Below are positions 9,201-17,753 of a stretch of DNA of 64,000 nt, piece by piece. A program made the position numbers and the translations under genes. The stretch spans positions 682,001 to 746,000 of the forward strand of contig NZ_CP043959.1 of NCBI RefSeq assembly GCF_008632955.1, in the 5' to 3' direction. Positions within the stretch are counted from its first letter, which is position 1, and every line of letters begins with the position of its first letter. The notes beneath the pieces are model-generated. The model was not told the origin of the DNA, ran no database searches, and saw only the letters and a list, made by a program, of their open reading frames with translations. The DNA comes from Streptomyces tendae (GTDB lineage: Bacteria > Actinomycetota > Actinomycetes > Streptomycetales > Streptomycetaceae).

Positions 9201-10844
9201 TACGACGCCCTGGGCCGGATCCTCAGCGAAACCGTCGACGGCCGTACGGTCACCAGCCAGTACGACCTACTTGGCCGACGGATACGGCGCACCACACCGT
9301 CCGGCGCCACCTCGCGCTGGTCGTACGACTCGGCGGGACTGCCCACGTCGCTCGTCACCGACGCCGGAGAGCTGGCCTTCACCCATGACGCGGCCGGCCG
9401 GGAGACCGCCCGCGGGCTGGCCGGCGCCGCGATGCTGACGCAGTCCTGGGACGAGGGCCACCGCCTCGTCGGACAAGTCATCAGTGCCCACACCCAGGGC
9501 GCCGCGCACGTACGCCAGACCCGCTCGTACGCCTACCGCGGGGACGGCCACGTCACCTCGATCACCGACCGGCTGGGCGGCACCCGCAGGTTCGACCTGG
9601 ATCGCGCGGGCCGCGTCACCCGTGTGTCGGCCGACACCTGGACCGAGGCCTACGCCTACGACGAACTGGGCAACCTCAGCGAGGCCGCTCACCCCGCCCC
9701 CGGCGGGCAGGACACACAGGGCCCGCTGCGGCACACCGGCACGAAGGTCACCTCGGCGGGCCGCACCACGTACGAGCACGATGGCCAGGGCCGCGTGGTC
9801 CGCGTGATCCGGCGCACGCTGTCCGGGCTACGGCGGATCTGGGCCTACACCTGGGACGCCGACGACCGCCTCACCGAGGCCGTGACGCCCGACAGCGGTG
9901 TGTGGCGGTACCGCTACGACGTACTCGGCCGGCGAACCGCCAAGTGGCGCGTGCACGAGGACGGCTCCGTCACCGACGAGACTCTCTTCAGCTGGGACCG
10001 CGCCACGCTGGCGGAGCAGCAGAGGCTACGCGACGGGCGGGTGGAGACCGACACCTGGGAGTGGGATCCGGGCACCCACCGGGCGGCGGCCCAGGTGCGG
10101 GCCCGTCGGGGCACCGACGCCCAGGACGCGATCGACAGGCAGTTCTACGCGATCGTCACCGACCTGGCCGGAACCCCCAACGAGCTGATCGACGAGGAAG
10201 GCACGGTCGCCTGGCGGGCCGCCACCAGCCTATGGGGACGCCCCCTGACCGGCGGCGACGACGCCCTCTGCCCGCTGGCCTTCCCCGGCCAGTACCGCGA
10301 CCCGGAGACGGGCCTGCATTACAACCTGGCCCGCTACTACGACCCGGACACGGCGAGCTACCTCACCCCCGACCCCCTCGGCCTGGTCCCGGCGCCGAAC
10401 CACCACAGGTACGTCGACAACCCGCTGCGCTGGAGCGACCCGCTGGGCCTCGAGGGCGACGAGCCGGTCCGCATCTACGACGACTCGACGTACGACAAGC
10501 ATGGCTCGACCAGTGGATCGTCAGCCAAGGGCGAGATCGGCCGCGCCCCCACGAACGGCCAGGCTGCGCTTGACCGGTCCATCACACGAGGCGATGGCAC
10601 CAACCCGGATGATTTCCGGCGCATCGGCGTGGACCACGTCAACAACGAGATCGTGGTCCTCGACCGGCACCACTACGAAACCGACAAGAACGGCAAGATC
10701 GTCAAAGAGATCTACCACGGCCACGTACAGGCCTCATACCCGTCGGGCGCTGTCAAGGAGAAAGACCTGACCAAACTTGTCAGGGCTGGAATGATCAACA
10801 ACAAGAAGAAACAGAAGGTGCTTCCTCCCAAGTGCGACGACTGA
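6285..10844 (+). CDS. Rhs/YD-repeat polymorphic toxin with T7SS-like N-terminus
   Basis: A 1519-residue secreted-type toxin. Residues 1-235 are helical and Ala/Lys-rich with an EWAGKSAEVFKEEF (W-x-G) motif and long coiled coil, as in type VII secretion (WXG100/LXG-like) substrates. Residues about 243-285 form a hydrophobic membrane-active stretch. A DUF6531-type domain follows (CKNGDPIDMVSGEM at about 357, then LVLRRTH). Dozens of YD repeats of the G-x-x-x-x-YxYD type fill about 430-1320. The Rhs core end is intact: YRDPETGLHYNLARYYDPDT, YLTPDPLGL, and the final SDPLGL at about 1385. The last ~130 residues form the variable toxin tip. The ATG at 6285 follows a G-rich stretch. Immunity-type genes lie immediately downstream. 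The Rhs shell is expected to encapsulate the tip until delivery to a competitor. Confidence 0.9.
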   Translation: MVGHRPSDWHVIDLDRDPTPGDPERVRKLARFLHDFADDVSEALRLVKGMAGEGTLAEWAGKSAEVFKEEFSGVPKNLKKLEKSYALCGDALADYWPKLERAQALADKALAKAREAQADLTSAKSKLASADSWVGRATKEADKYKDDPTGSKSDADKPDEAKVRAATRDVQSAKSAHTKAQSDLTSAQNALDAAKKMAADARKMREEAARDAKSKIDEASDAGIQNRSWWEEIGDWFTDNWDNIVAACKIVVAVVGIVAMIIGGPILGAIVLIAALVVLADTLYKYSKGQASLWDVGLAALDCIPGMKGLTTLGGLAKGLKTAGKAGLKGMAKGLGKGLRREADDAVAKSKPAKGRCKNGDPIDMVSGEMLMEATDVDLPGLVPLVLRRTHLSTYQWGRCFGPSWASTLDERLELDDEGAVFATEDGMLLFYPVPEPGSSVMPLEGPRWPLDWDGAAGAPLRVTDPASGITRHFAPRPSPAAVDEAFTLPLAAITDTNGYRVDFDRDADGTPVAVRDSGGRHLYVDTVDGRVARLRLRTTEDGPESTVIRSFGYSSEGNLTEIRDLAGRPLKLTYDKRARITSWTDRNDYWYRFTYDALDRCIAGEGADGTLTCTIDYDADNRQTHYTDALGDTTTYQYDDLYRLTTVTDPLGHSVHTEWDRFGRLLSRTDELGNTTRFTLDAHGQPVRMDRPDGTGVQVEYDGFLPVAITESDGARWECTYDDRDNLLTSTDPLGAVTSYTYDERGHRIAQTDALGNTFRFETDAAGLQVRAVDPRGSVVTVRRNAFGRVVHIEDPVGGTVRQEWDPEGRLLWREGADGGRETWSYDAEGNLTSHRDAGGFVTAFEYGAFDLPSARTDPDGTRYRFIHDAELRLVGVINPRGHEWSYRYDAAGRLAGETDFNGRRLGYVLDPTGHQVERTDGTGRTVRLIRDAAGRVVTARTDAGDVTTLRYDMAGRLIEAVNSGSKVTYGYDALGRILSETVDGRTVTSQYDLLGRRIRRTTPSGATSRWSYDSAGLPTSLVTDAGELAFTHDAAGRETARGLAGAAMLTQSWDEGHRLVGQVISAHTQGAAHVRQTRSYAYRGDGHVTSITDRLGGTRRFDLDRAGRVTRVSADTWTEAYAYDELGNLSEAAHPAPGGQDTQGPLRHTGTKVTSAGRTTYEHDGQGRVVRVIRRTLSGLRRIWAYTWDADDRLTEAVTPDSGVWRYRYDVLGRRTAKWRVHEDGSVTDETLFSWDRATLAEQQRLRDGRVETDTWEWDPGTHRAAAQVRARRGTDAQDAIDRQFYAIVTDLAGTPNELIDEEGTVAWRAATSLWGRPLTGGDDALCPLAFPGQYRDPETGLHYNLARYYDPDTASYLTPDPLGLVPAPNHHRYVDNPLRWSDPLGLEGDEPVRIYDDSTYDKHGSTSGSSAKGEIGRAPTNGQAALDRSITRGDGTNPDDFRRIGVDHVNNEIVVLDRHHYETDKNGKIVKEIYHGHVQASYPSGAVKEKDLTKLVRAGMINNKKKQKVLPPKCDD
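10438..10844 (+). other. C-terminal toxin tip of the Rhs protein
   Basis: The region after the Rhs core motif SDPLGL (about residues 1388-1519). Notable features are GEIGRAPTNGQAALDRSI, then FRRIGVDHVNNEIVVLDRHH, then YHGHVQASYPSG, and a very basic C-terminus (INNKKKQKVLPPKCDD). The NGQAALD...RRIGVD...EIVVLDR...YHGHV pattern recurs as an exchangeable tip on CDI and Rhs proteins and resembles small RNase toxins. I cannot assign it to a named family from sequence alone. Candidate catalytic residues are the conserved Asp, Arg and His residues in these motifs. Confidence 0.55.
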
Positions 10845-10863
10845 CAGGTGACGGAGGCGGTTC

Positions 10864-11340
10864 GTGATGGCGTCCGGCTGGAACTGGGAAAGCGGCGAAG
10901 GGCTGTTGGGCCTCGATGATCCGGCAGAGTGGGATGCTGCGTTCGAGCGCGGTGAGAACCATCTCGGGACGGCGGCGATCGGGTTGGCTTTCAATTGTTC
11001 GTTGGAGGAGGCGTCGCCCCGGATCGCCCGGGCGACGCGGCTGCCGGACCGGGACCAGCGGGGGTTCGCGTTCACGGCGGTGGGCACCGCGGCACGGCTC
11101 AACGGGGCGTTGACGCCGGAGCTGTACGCCGTGCTGCGGGCGGAGGGGCCCGGCCGCAGAAGCATGGCCGTGAACGCCATCGACGACACCCTGACCTTCG
11201 TGCCGTTCCGGAACCTGCCGCCGTGGCTCAAGCGGTGGAAAGCCGTATCAAAGGTGTTGGACAAACTGGAAACCTGGCGACTGGAAACTGCCTACGCGGT
11301 CAGTGACGCATGGAAGGCCCTACGAGGCCGGCGTTCATGA
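10864..11340 (+). CDS. Candidate immunity protein to the Rhs toxin
   Basis: A 158-residue protein that begins 19 bases after the toxin stop, with ACGGAGG upstream of a GTG (10864) / ATG (10867) start pair. It opens NWESGEGLLGLDDPAEWDAA, continues with LGTAAIGLAFNCSLEEASPR and RDQRGFAFTAVGTAARLNG, and ends PPWLKRWKAVSK followed by a helical tail. The repeated short helices look HEAT-like. I know no named family. Its position and two degraded paralogs nearby make it the likely antidote to the tip of the upstream toxin. It is probably co-transcribed with the toxin. Confidence 0.6.
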   Translation: MMASGWNWESGEGLLGLDDPAEWDAAFERGENHLGTAAIGLAFNCSLEEASPRIARATRLPDRDQRGFAFTAVGTAARLNGALTPELYAVLRAEGPGRRSMAVNAIDDTLTFVPFRNLPPWLKRWKAVSKVLDKLETWRLETAYAVSDAWKALRGRRS

Positions 11341-11369
11341 ACCGGGCGAGTTACGCATGGTGTGGCCGG

Positions 11370-11779
11370 GTGAGCACAGTATCCGCATGGGACTGGGAGA
11401 CCGGCGAGGGGCTGCGGGGCATCGCGACCCCGCGGACTGGGATGCCGTTTTCGAGCATGGCGAGCGGCGTCTGGGGACGGCGGCGATCGGGTTGGCCCTC
11501 AACTGTCCGCTGGAGGAGGCGTCGCCCCGGATCGCCCGGGCCCGGGCGACGCGGCTGCCGGACCGGGACCAGCGGGGGTTCGCGTTCACGGCGGTGGGCA
11601 CCGCGGCACGGCTTACTGGGGCGCTGACGCCGGAGTTGCACGCCGTGCTGCGGGCGGAGGGGCCCGGCAGTACGAGCATCGCCGTGAACGCCGTCGATGA
11701 CACGCTGACCTTCGTACCGTTCCGGGAGCTGCCGCCGTGGCTCAAGCGATGTGCGTGTCCTGCAGGGCGTTGTCCGTAG
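11370..11779 (+). pseudogene. Second immunity-type gene, frameshifted and with altered C-terminus
   Basis: A paralog of the gene at 10864. The start (GTG at 11370, VSTVSAWDWETGEGLRGIA) and the remainder (DPADWDAVFEHGERRLGTAA through PPWLKR) lie in different frames. One base lost near 11421-11430 (ATCGCGACCC, expected one more C) explains it. The two copies are nearly identical at DNA level over the central 200 bases. This copy has an extra GCCCGG hexamer (ARARATR versus ARATR). After PPWLKR it ends in an unrelated CACPAGRCP, so the C-terminal helix of copy one is missing. It is probably a decayed duplicate. Confidence 0.65.
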
Positions 11780-11907
11780 GCAATTGCGGGCCTGGTCCGC
11801 AGGACCCCCGGCACGCCGGTCGGTCACCGTTGGACGCGTCGTGTTGGCTGCTGCTTGGCTGAGCAAAGGACTGCGCCAGGTCGACAGTGAGCGAAAGAGG
11901 TGCCCCG

Positions 11908-12876
11908 GTGGACCTGACACGCGGGTGGTCGCGGCAGACCGGGGACGTGCTGCGCCGTGCGGGCTGGAAGCCCGGCCGTGCCGTGCCCACGGGGACCTGG
12001 GAGTCGGTACCGGGCGAGCGCGGGGCATTCGTGCTCCATGGCGCCGCCGAGGCGTTCCTCGCCGAGTTCGGCGGCCTTGTCACGTACGGCTGGCCGGCCG
12101 ACTCGATCACCACCGCGTCGGCGGTTCGGTTCGACCCTCTGCAGGCCGCGTGGCAGAGGGAGCGCTTCGCCGAGGCCTGCCGTGAAGCGGGAACGTCGTT
12201 GTGTCCGGTGGGCACCGCGGACCAGGGAGCAAGCCTCCTCGGCATCAGCGAGGACGGTGTGCTCCACCTCGTGCGGGAGAGTGCGCAACCGATGGGGACG
12301 AGCATCGATCAGGCGCTGGACCGCCTGGTGGAGACACAGCGCGCGCAGTCCGGGCTCTGGTCACCTGATGGGGCAGCGCAGGAGCACCCCTTCTGGCGGC
12401 ACTTCCGTGCCGGGCACGCCGGTCCGGACACCGAGTCGCGCTGGCCCGAGGAGACGGGACGTGTGCTGAGGGCGGCGGGCTGGTCCCCGGGCCGGGAAGT
12501 GGCCACGGACACGTGGGAGAGCATTCTCCTGCACACCGGTGAGTTCGAGTTGCACGACGCAGCACGCCGCTTCCTCGCCGAGTTCGGTGCCCTGGGCGTC
12601 CCTCACCGCGATCCCGCGGACTCGATGCCGTGGATGGAGTTCTCGCTCGACCCCCTCGCGGCGATGTGGGACGCCGAGGTCATCGACGACCTCGCCGAAC
12701 AGGCGGGTACCGAGCTCTACCCCGTCGGCACCCGCGACCGCGGCAACCAGTACCTCGCCATGGCGGAGGACGGCGCCGTCTACGCGGGTATGGACCACGT
12801 CCACCTGCTGGCCCCCACCCCCGACGAAGCCCTGTGCAGGCTCACCTCCCGGATCCGCCCGGAGGCCACTCCCTGA
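11908..12876 (+). CDS. Double SUKH-3 immunity-type protein
   Basis: A 322-residue protein made of two SUKH-3-like domains. The first opens LRRAGWKPGRAVPTGTWES and has FLAEFGGLVTYGWP. The second, from about residue 195, opens LRAAGWSPGREVATDTWES and has FLAEFGALGVPHRDPAD. Each ends in LCPVGT or LYPVGT, then a GISEDGVLHL or LAMAEDGAVYAG segment, as in the SMI1/KNR4-like fold. SUKH proteins are typically immunity factors for nuclease toxins of contact-dependent systems. The GTG at 11908 is preferred over the GTG at 11887 because AAAGAGG lies eight bases before it. It may protect against other toxins or be an orphan left from an earlier cassette. Confidence 0.8.
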   Translation: MDLTRGWSRQTGDVLRRAGWKPGRAVPTGTWESVPGERGAFVLHGAAEAFLAEFGGLVTYGWPADSITTASAVRFDPLQAAWQRERFAEACREAGTSLCPVGTADQGASLLGISEDGVLHLVRESAQPMGTSIDQALDRLVETQRAQSGLWSPDGAAQEHPFWRHFRAGHAGPDTESRWPEETGRVLRAAGWSPGREVATDTWESILLHTGEFELHDAARRFLAEFGALGVPHRDPADSMPWMEFSLDPLAAMWDAEVIDDLAEQAGTELYPVGTRDRGNQYLAMAEDGAVYAGMDHVHLLAPTPDEALCRLTSRIRPEATP

Positions 12877-13301
12877 CCGCCCGGAGGCGGGGCGAGCCCG
12901 GAAGGGTTTGCTCCCGACCCCCCTCGGGGTAATCTCTTCCGCTCGATTGGCCAGCGCGCCGTCCCCTATGGCAGACTGTCCGAGTTGCTCGGTCGAGTGT
13001 TGATGCTGCGCGCCTCCCGCCGGGAGGACCGGAAGCGAGTCCCACAGTACTCGTCGCCCCTGATCAGGGGCGGACGTACGGGAATCTTCCGGGAAGCGTG
13101 GGCGCGGCACCGGCCAGGCGCCCGGTGGGCCTTTCGCCCCCGGTTCACGGTTTCGGCAGGGCCGTGTCAATCCCGCAGGGATGTTCGAACAAGGGACATT
13201 CATGTCAGCGGGAGTGCGACACGCCCGACCGCGTGGGTCGGAGGTGAGGGGAGCCGCTCCGGGTTCCAGAGCGTAATGAGAGACAGGACTACGAAGTAGC
13301 C
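12877..13301 (+). other. Leader and promoter region of the S10 operon
   Basis: This 425-base gap precedes rpsJ. A TTGGCC ... TATGGC pair near 12947-12972 is a weak promoter candidate. The transcribed part appears to carry several inverted repeats: CCTCCCG/CGGGAGG at about 13014-13027, a perfect 18-bp palindrome at 13055-13072, and CACCGG/CCGGTG at about 13109-13129. r-protein operon leaders usually carry autoregulatory RNA structure, so this is a likely control region. No gene is seen. Confidence 0.55.
13055..13072. promoter_or_regulatory. Perfect 18-bp palindrome upstream of rpsJ
   Basis: CGCCCCTGATCAGGGGCG reads the same on both strands. With no loop it is more like a protein-binding operator than a terminator, though in RNA it could still fold with TGATCA as loop. 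Confidence 0.5.
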
Positions 13302-13610
13302 ATGGCGGGACAGAAGATCCGCATCCGGCTCAAGGCCTACGACCACGAGGTCATCGACTCTTCGGCGAAGAAGATCGTCGAGACGGTGACTCGCACTGGT
13401 GCGTCGGTCGCGGGCCCGGTGCCGCTGCCCACAGAGAAGAACGTGTACTGCGTCATCAAGTCGCCGCACAAGTACAAGGACTCGCGCGAGCACTTCGAGA
13501 TGCGCACGCACAAGCGCCTGATCGACATCCTCGACCCGACCCCCAAGACCGTTGACTCTCTGATGCGACTCGACCTCCCGGCCGGTGTCGACATCGAGAT
13601 CAAGCTCTGA
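13302..13610 (+). CDS. rpsJ: 30S ribosomal protein S10
   Basis: First gene of the S10 operon. A 102-residue protein with the full S10 pattern ([20 protein letters not shown], then [20 protein letters not shown] and [20 protein letters not shown]). It is part of the 30S head and also the NusB partner in antitermination. ATG at 13302; rplC follows after 18 bases. Confidence 0.98.
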   Translation: MAGQKIRIRLKAYDHEVIDSSAKKIVETVTRTGASVAGPVPLPTEKNVYCVIKSPHKYKDSREHFEMRTHKRLIDILDPTPKTVDSLMRLDLPAGVDIEIKL

Positions 13611-13628
13611 GGCCGGTGATCTGAAGAG

Positions 13629-14273
13629 ATGGCAAAGCAGATCAAGGGCATCCTGGGCGAGAAGCTCGGCATGACGCAGGTGTGGGACGCGAACAACCGT
13701 GTCGTCCCGGTCACCGTCGTCAAGGCCGGCCCCAATGTCGTCACCCAGGTCCGCACGAACGACGTCGACGGCTACGAGTCCGTCCAGATCGCCTTCGGCG
13801 AGATCGACCCGCGCAAGGTGAACAAGCCCCTCAAGGGTCACTTCGCCAAGGCCGACGTCACCCCCCGTCGTCACCTCGTCGAGATCCGCACGTCGGACGC
13901 CTCCGAGTACACGCTGGGCCAGGAAGTCACCGCCGAGGTCTTCGAGTCCGGCGTGAAGGTCGACGTCACCGGCAAGAGCAAGGGCAAGGGCTTCGCCGGT
14001 GTCATGAAGCGTCACAACTTCAAGGGCCTCGGCGCCGGTCACGGCACCCAGCGCAAGCACCGCTCGCCCGGTTCCATCGGTGGCTGCGCCACCCCGGGTC
14101 GTGTGTTCAAGGGCCTCCGCATGGCGGGTCGTATGGGCAACGAGCGGGTCACCACCCAGAACCTGACCGTCCACGCCGTTGACGCGGAGAAGGGTCTGCT
14201 GCTCATCAAGGGCGCGGTTCCTGGTCCGAACGGCGGCCTCGTCCTGGTCCGCACCGCGGCCAAGGGGGCCTGA
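13629..14273 (+). CDS. rplC: 50S ribosomal protein L3
   Basis: A 214-residue early-assembly 50S protein that reaches towards the peptidyl-transferase centre. The conserved [14 protein letters not shown] start, the [15 protein letters not shown] loop, [16 protein letters not shown] and [12 protein letters not shown] are all present. Length is typical. Eight bases separate it from rplD. Confidence 0.98.
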   Translation: MAKQIKGILGEKLGMTQVWDANNRVVPVTVVKAGPNVVTQVRTNDVDGYESVQIAFGEIDPRKVNKPLKGHFAKADVTPRRHLVEIRTSDASEYTLGQEVTAEVFESGVKVDVTGKSKGKGFAGVMKRHNFKGLGAGHGTQRKHRSPGSIGGCATPGRVFKGLRMAGRMGNERVTTQNLTVHAVDAEKGLLLIKGAVPGPNGGLVLVRTAAKGA

Positions 14274-14281
14274 GGTAACCG

Positions 14282-14941
14282 ATGAGCACTGTTGACATCC
14301 TTTCGCCGGCGGGCGACAAGGCCGGTACCGTCGAGCTCCCCGCGGAGATCTTCGACGTCGAGAAGGTCAGCGTTCCGCTGATCCACCAGGTCGTCGTCGC
14401 GCAGCTGGCCGCTGCCCGCCAGGGCACCCACAAGACGAAGACCCGTGGCGAGGTCCGTGGTGGTGGCAGGAAGCCGTACCGCCAGAAGGGCACCGGCCGC
14501 GCCCGTCAGGGCTCGACCCGCGCGCCGCAGTTCGCCGGTGGTGGCGTCGTGCACGGTCCCGTGCCGCGCGACTACTCGCAGCGCACGCCCAAGAAGATGA
14601 AGGCTGCCGCCCTGCGTCACGCCCTCACCGACCGGGCGCGCCACAACCGCATCCACGTCGTCACCGGCGTGGTCGAGGGCGAGAACCCCTCCACGAAGGC
14701 CGCCAGGACGCTGTTCGGCAAGATCTCGGAGCGCAAGAACCTGCTCCTGGTCGTCGACCGCGCCGACGAGGCCGCGTGGCTCTCCGCCCGCAACCTGCCC
14801 CAGGTCCACATCCTGGAGCCGGGCCAGCTGAACACGTACGACGTTCTCGTCTCGGACGACGTGGTCTTCACCAAGGCCGCTTTCGAGTCCTTCGTCGCCG
14901 GCCCGAACAAGGCCAACGACAACGAAGGGAGCGAGGTCTGA
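14282..14941 (+). CDS. rplD: 50S ribosomal protein L4
   Basis: A 219-residue protein lining the exit tunnel. The long loop [31 protein letters not shown] and the [12 protein letters not shown] block are diagnostic. In E. coli L4 autoregulates the S10 operon; whether that holds here is not known. Its TGA shares an A with the ATG of rplW, so the two are coupled. Confidence 0.97.
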   Translation: MSTVDILSPAGDKAGTVELPAEIFDVEKVSVPLIHQVVVAQLAAARQGTHKTKTRGEVRGGGRKPYRQKGTGRARQGSTRAPQFAGGGVVHGPVPRDYSQRTPKKMKAAALRHALTDRARHNRIHVVTGVVEGENPSTKAARTLFGKISERKNLLLVVDRADEAAWLSARNLPQVHILEPGQLNTYDVLVSDDVVFTKAAFESFVAGPNKANDNEGSEV

Positions 14942-15360
14942 TGGCTGCCCGTCACCCCTCGATCGCCTCGAAGGCCGCCAAGGCGGCCAAGGCCGCTCGC
15001 GTCGCCAAGGCGCGCCGCCACGAGGCCGAAGGCAAGAACACCGTCGTCACCCCGGCGAGCAAGGCGTACACGGACCCCCGTGACGTGCTGCTGAAGCCCG
15101 TGGTGTCGGAGAAGAGCTACGCGCTCATCGACGAGAACAAGTACACGTTCCTCGTCGACCCGCGTGCCAACAAGACGCAGATCAAGGAGGCCGTCCAGGC
15201 GGTCTTCGAGGTCAAGGTCACCGGGGTCAACACGATCAACCGCGTCGGCAAGCGCAAGCGCACCCGCACCGGGTTCGGCCAGCGTGCCGCCACCAAGCGC
15301 GCGATCGTGACCCTCGCCGAGGGCGACCGTATCGACATCTTCGGCGGTCCGACCGCGTAA
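14941..15360 (+). CDS. rplW: 50S ribosomal protein L23
   Basis: A 139-residue tunnel-exit protein that docks trigger factor and SRP. The core ([20 protein letters not shown] onward, ending DRIDIFGG) is preceded by about 38 Ala/Lys-rich residues ([20 protein letters not shown]), making it longer than the usual 95-105. Such an extension occurs in Streptomyces. The start is fixed by a ribosome site (GAAGGGAGCGAGG) and the overlap with rplD. Confidence 0.95.
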   Translation: MAARHPSIASKAAKAAKAARVAKARRHEAEGKNTVVTPASKAYTDPRDVLLKPVVSEKSYALIDENKYTFLVDPRANKTQIKEAVQAVFEVKVTGVNTINRVGKRKRTRTGFGQRAATKRAIVTLAEGDRIDIFGGPTA

Positions 15361-15398
15361 GCGGTCAGGATCGTTCGATATCGGACGAGGACTGAGAA

Positions 15399-16235
15399 AT
15401 GGGTATCCGCAAGTACAAGCCGACGACTCCGGGCCGTCGTGGCTCCAGCGTCGCCGACTTCGTCGAGGTCACGCGGTCCACGCCGGAGAAGTCGCTGGTC
15501 CGTCCCCTGCACAGCAAGGGCGGCCGTAACAATTCCGGTCGTGTGACCGTCCGCCACCAGGGCGGTGGCCACAAGCGCGCCTACCGCGTGATCGACTTCC
15601 GTCGTCACGACAAGGACGGCGTGCCGGCGAAGGTCGCGCACATCGAGTACGACCCCAACCGCACCGCGCGCATCGCGCTCCTGCACTACGCGGACGGCGA
15701 GAAGCGCTACATCCTCGCGCCGCGTGGCCTGAACCAGGGCGACCGCGTCGAGAACGGTCCCGGGGCCGACATCAAGCCGGGCAACAACCTTGCCCTGCGC
15801 AACATCCCCGTGGGTACGACGCTGCACGCCATCGAGCTGCGTCCCGGCGGCGGCGCCAAGTTCGCCCGCTCCGCCGGCGCCTCGGTGCAGCTGCTCGCGA
15901 AGGAGGGCACCATGGCCCACCTCCGCATGCCCTCCGGTGAGATCCGCCTGGTCGACCAGCGCTGCCGCGCCACGGTCGGCGAGGTCGGCAACGCCGAGCA
16001 GAGCAACATCAACTGGGGCAAGGCGGGCCGCAAGCGGTGGCTGGGCGTCCGCCCGACCGTCCGCGGTGTCGTCATGAACCCGGTGGACCACCCGCACGGT
16101 GGTGGTGAGGGCCGGACCTCCGGTGGCCGTCACCCCGTGTCCCCCTGGGGCAAGAAGGAAGGCCGTACTCGTTCGCCCAAGAAGGCGTCGAACAAGTACA
16201 TCGTCCGCCGCCGCAAGACGAACAAGAAGCGCTAA
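15399..16235 (+). CDS. rplB: 50S ribosomal protein L2
   Basis: A 278-residue protein needed for subunit joining and peptidyl transfer. [20 protein letters not shown], the [16 protein letters not shown] block and the universally conserved [19 protein letters not shown] (containing the essential His) are present, ending in a Lys/Arg-rich tail. It follows rplW by 38 bases within the same operon. Confidence 0.98.
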   Translation: MGIRKYKPTTPGRRGSSVADFVEVTRSTPEKSLVRPLHSKGGRNNSGRVTVRHQGGGHKRAYRVIDFRRHDKDGVPAKVAHIEYDPNRTARIALLHYADGEKRYILAPRGLNQGDRVENGPGADIKPGNNLALRNIPVGTTLHAIELRPGGGAKFARSAGASVQLLAKEGTMAHLRMPSGEIRLVDQRCRATVGEVGNAEQSNINWGKAGRKRWLGVRPTVRGVVMNPVDHPHGGGEGRTSGGRHPVSPWGKKEGRTRSPKKASNKYIVRRRKTNKKR

Positions 16236-16247
16236 GGACGGGTTGAG

Positions 16248-16529
16248 ATGCCTCGTAGCTTGAAGAAGGGACCCTTCGTCGACGACCACCTGATCAAGAA
16301 GGTGGACGCGCAGAACGAAGCCGGTACCAAGAACGTCATCAAGACCTGGTCCCGTCGCTCGATGATCGTCCCGGCGATGCTGGGCCACACGATCGCGGTG
16401 CACAACGGCAAGACCCACATCCCGGTGTTTGTCACCGAGTCGATGGTCGGCCACAAGCTCGGCGAGTTCTCGCCGACCCGCACCTTCCGGGGCCACGTCA
16501 AGGACGACCGGAAGTCGAAGCGCCGCTAG
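16248..16529 (+). CDS. rpsS: 30S ribosomal protein S19
   Basis: A 93-residue 30S head protein near the A-site finger. [40 protein letters not shown] and [16 protein letters not shown] are diagnostic. Normal length; 12 bases after rplB. Confidence 0.98.
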   Translation: MPRSLKKGPFVDDHLIKKVDAQNEAGTKNVIKTWSRRSMIVPAMLGHTIAVHNGKTHIPVFVTESMVGHKLGEFSPTRTFRGHVKDDRKSKRR

Positions 16530-16573
16530 TCGGCGGGGTGCAATCGACCATGACAGACACTGAAGGGACAACC

Positions 16574-16921
16574 ATGGAAGCCAGGGCCCAGGCGCGGTAC
16601 ATCCGCGTCACGCCCATGAAGGCCCGCCGCGTGGTGGACCTCATCCGTGGCATGGACGCCACGGAGGCTCAGGCGGTCCTGCGTTTCGCCCCGCAGGCCG
16701 CGAGCGTGCCGGTGGGCAAGGTGCTGGACAGCGCCATTGCCAACGCCGCGCACAACTACGACCACACCGATGTCGACAGCCTCTTCATTTCCGAGGCCTA
16801 CGTCGACGAGGGCCCGACCCTGAAGCGGTTCCGTCCGCGCGCCCAGGGCCGCGCCTACCGGATCCGCAAGCGGACCAGCCACATCACCGTGGTCGTCAGC
16901 AGCAAGGAAGGAACCCGGTAA
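16574..16921 (+). CDS. rplV: 50S ribosomal protein L22
   Basis: A 115-residue tunnel protein. The start is the ATG at 16574 ([20 protein letters not shown]) because GAAGGGA precedes it. Earlier in-frame starts at 16538 and 16550 would add residues not found in the family. [19 protein letters not shown] closes the beta hairpin region. The stop TAA overlaps the rpsC ATG by one base. Confidence 0.96.
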   Translation: MEARAQARYIRVTPMKARRVVDLIRGMDATEAQAVLRFAPQAASVPVGKVLDSAIANAAHNYDHTDVDSLFISEAYVDEGPTLKRFRPRAQGRAYRIRKRTSHITVVVSSKEGTR

Positions 16922-17748
16922 TGGGCCAGAAGGTTAACCCGCATGGGTTCCGGCTCGGTGTCACGACCGACTTCAAGTCGCGTTGGTACGCCGACAAGCT
17001 GTACAAGGACTACGTCAAGGAAGACGTCGCCATCCGTCGGATGATGACGTCCGGCATGGAGCGCGCCGGCATCTCCAAGGTCGAGATCGAGCGCACCCGC
17101 GACCGTGTGCGTGTGGACATCCACACCGCGCGTCCGGGCATCGTGATCGGCCGCCGTGGCGCCGAGGCCGACCGCATCCGCGGCGACCTCGAGAAGCTCA
17201 CCGGCAAGCAGGTCCAGCTGAACATCCTCGAGGTCAAGAACCCCGAGACCGACGCTCAGCTGGTCGCCCAGGCCGTCGCCGAGCAGCTCTCCTCCCGCGT
17301 CTCCTTCCGCCGCGCCATGCGTAAGAGCATGCAGTCGGCCATGAAGGCGGGCGCCAAGGGCATCAAGATCCAGTGCGGTGGCCGCCTCGGTGGCGCCGAG
17401 ATGTCCCGCTCGGAGTTCTACCGCGAGGGCCGTGTGCCCCTGCACACGCTCCGCGCGAACGTGGACTACGGCTTCTTCGAGGCCAAGACGACCTTCGGCC
17501 GCATCGGCGTGAAGGTCTGGATCTACAAGGGCGACGTCAAGAACATCGCCGAGGTCCGCGCCGAGAACGCCGCTGCCCGCGCCGGCAACCGCCCGGCCCG
17601 TGGCGGTGCCGACCGCCCGGCCCGTGGTGGCCGCGGTGGCGAGCGTGGCGGTCGCGGTCGCAAGCCGCAGCAGGCTCCCGCTGCCGAGGCCCCCAAGGCC
17701 GAGGCTCCGGCGGCCGCTCCGGCTGAGAGCACCGGAACGGAGGCCTGA
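16921..17748 (+). CDS. rpsC: 30S ribosomal protein S3
   Basis: A 275-residue protein at the mRNA entry tunnel. [20 protein letters not shown], a KH domain with [20 protein letters not shown], and the [20 protein letters not shown] block are typical. The last ~55 residues are a Gly/Arg/Pro/Ala-rich extension ([20 protein letters not shown] and an AEAPKAEAP tail), common in actinobacterial S3. Confidence 0.97.
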   Translation: MGQKVNPHGFRLGVTTDFKSRWYADKLYKDYVKEDVAIRRMMTSGMERAGISKVEIERTRDRVRVDIHTARPGIVIGRRGAEADRIRGDLEKLTGKQVQLNILEVKNPETDAQLVAQAVAEQLSSRVSFRRAMRKSMQSAMKAGAKGIKIQCGGRLGGAEMSRSEFYREGRVPLHTLRANVDYGFFEAKTTFGRIGVKVWIYKGDVKNIAEVRAENAAARAGNRPARGGADRPARGGRGGERGGRGRKPQQAPAAEAPKAEAPAAAPAESTGTEA

Positions 17749-17753
17749 CCACC

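Noticed and set aside
15117..16571. 484-residue minus-strand open frame
   Set aside because: It is the antisense of rplW-rplB-rpsS; the sense genes are certain and the antisense is a by-product of high GC.
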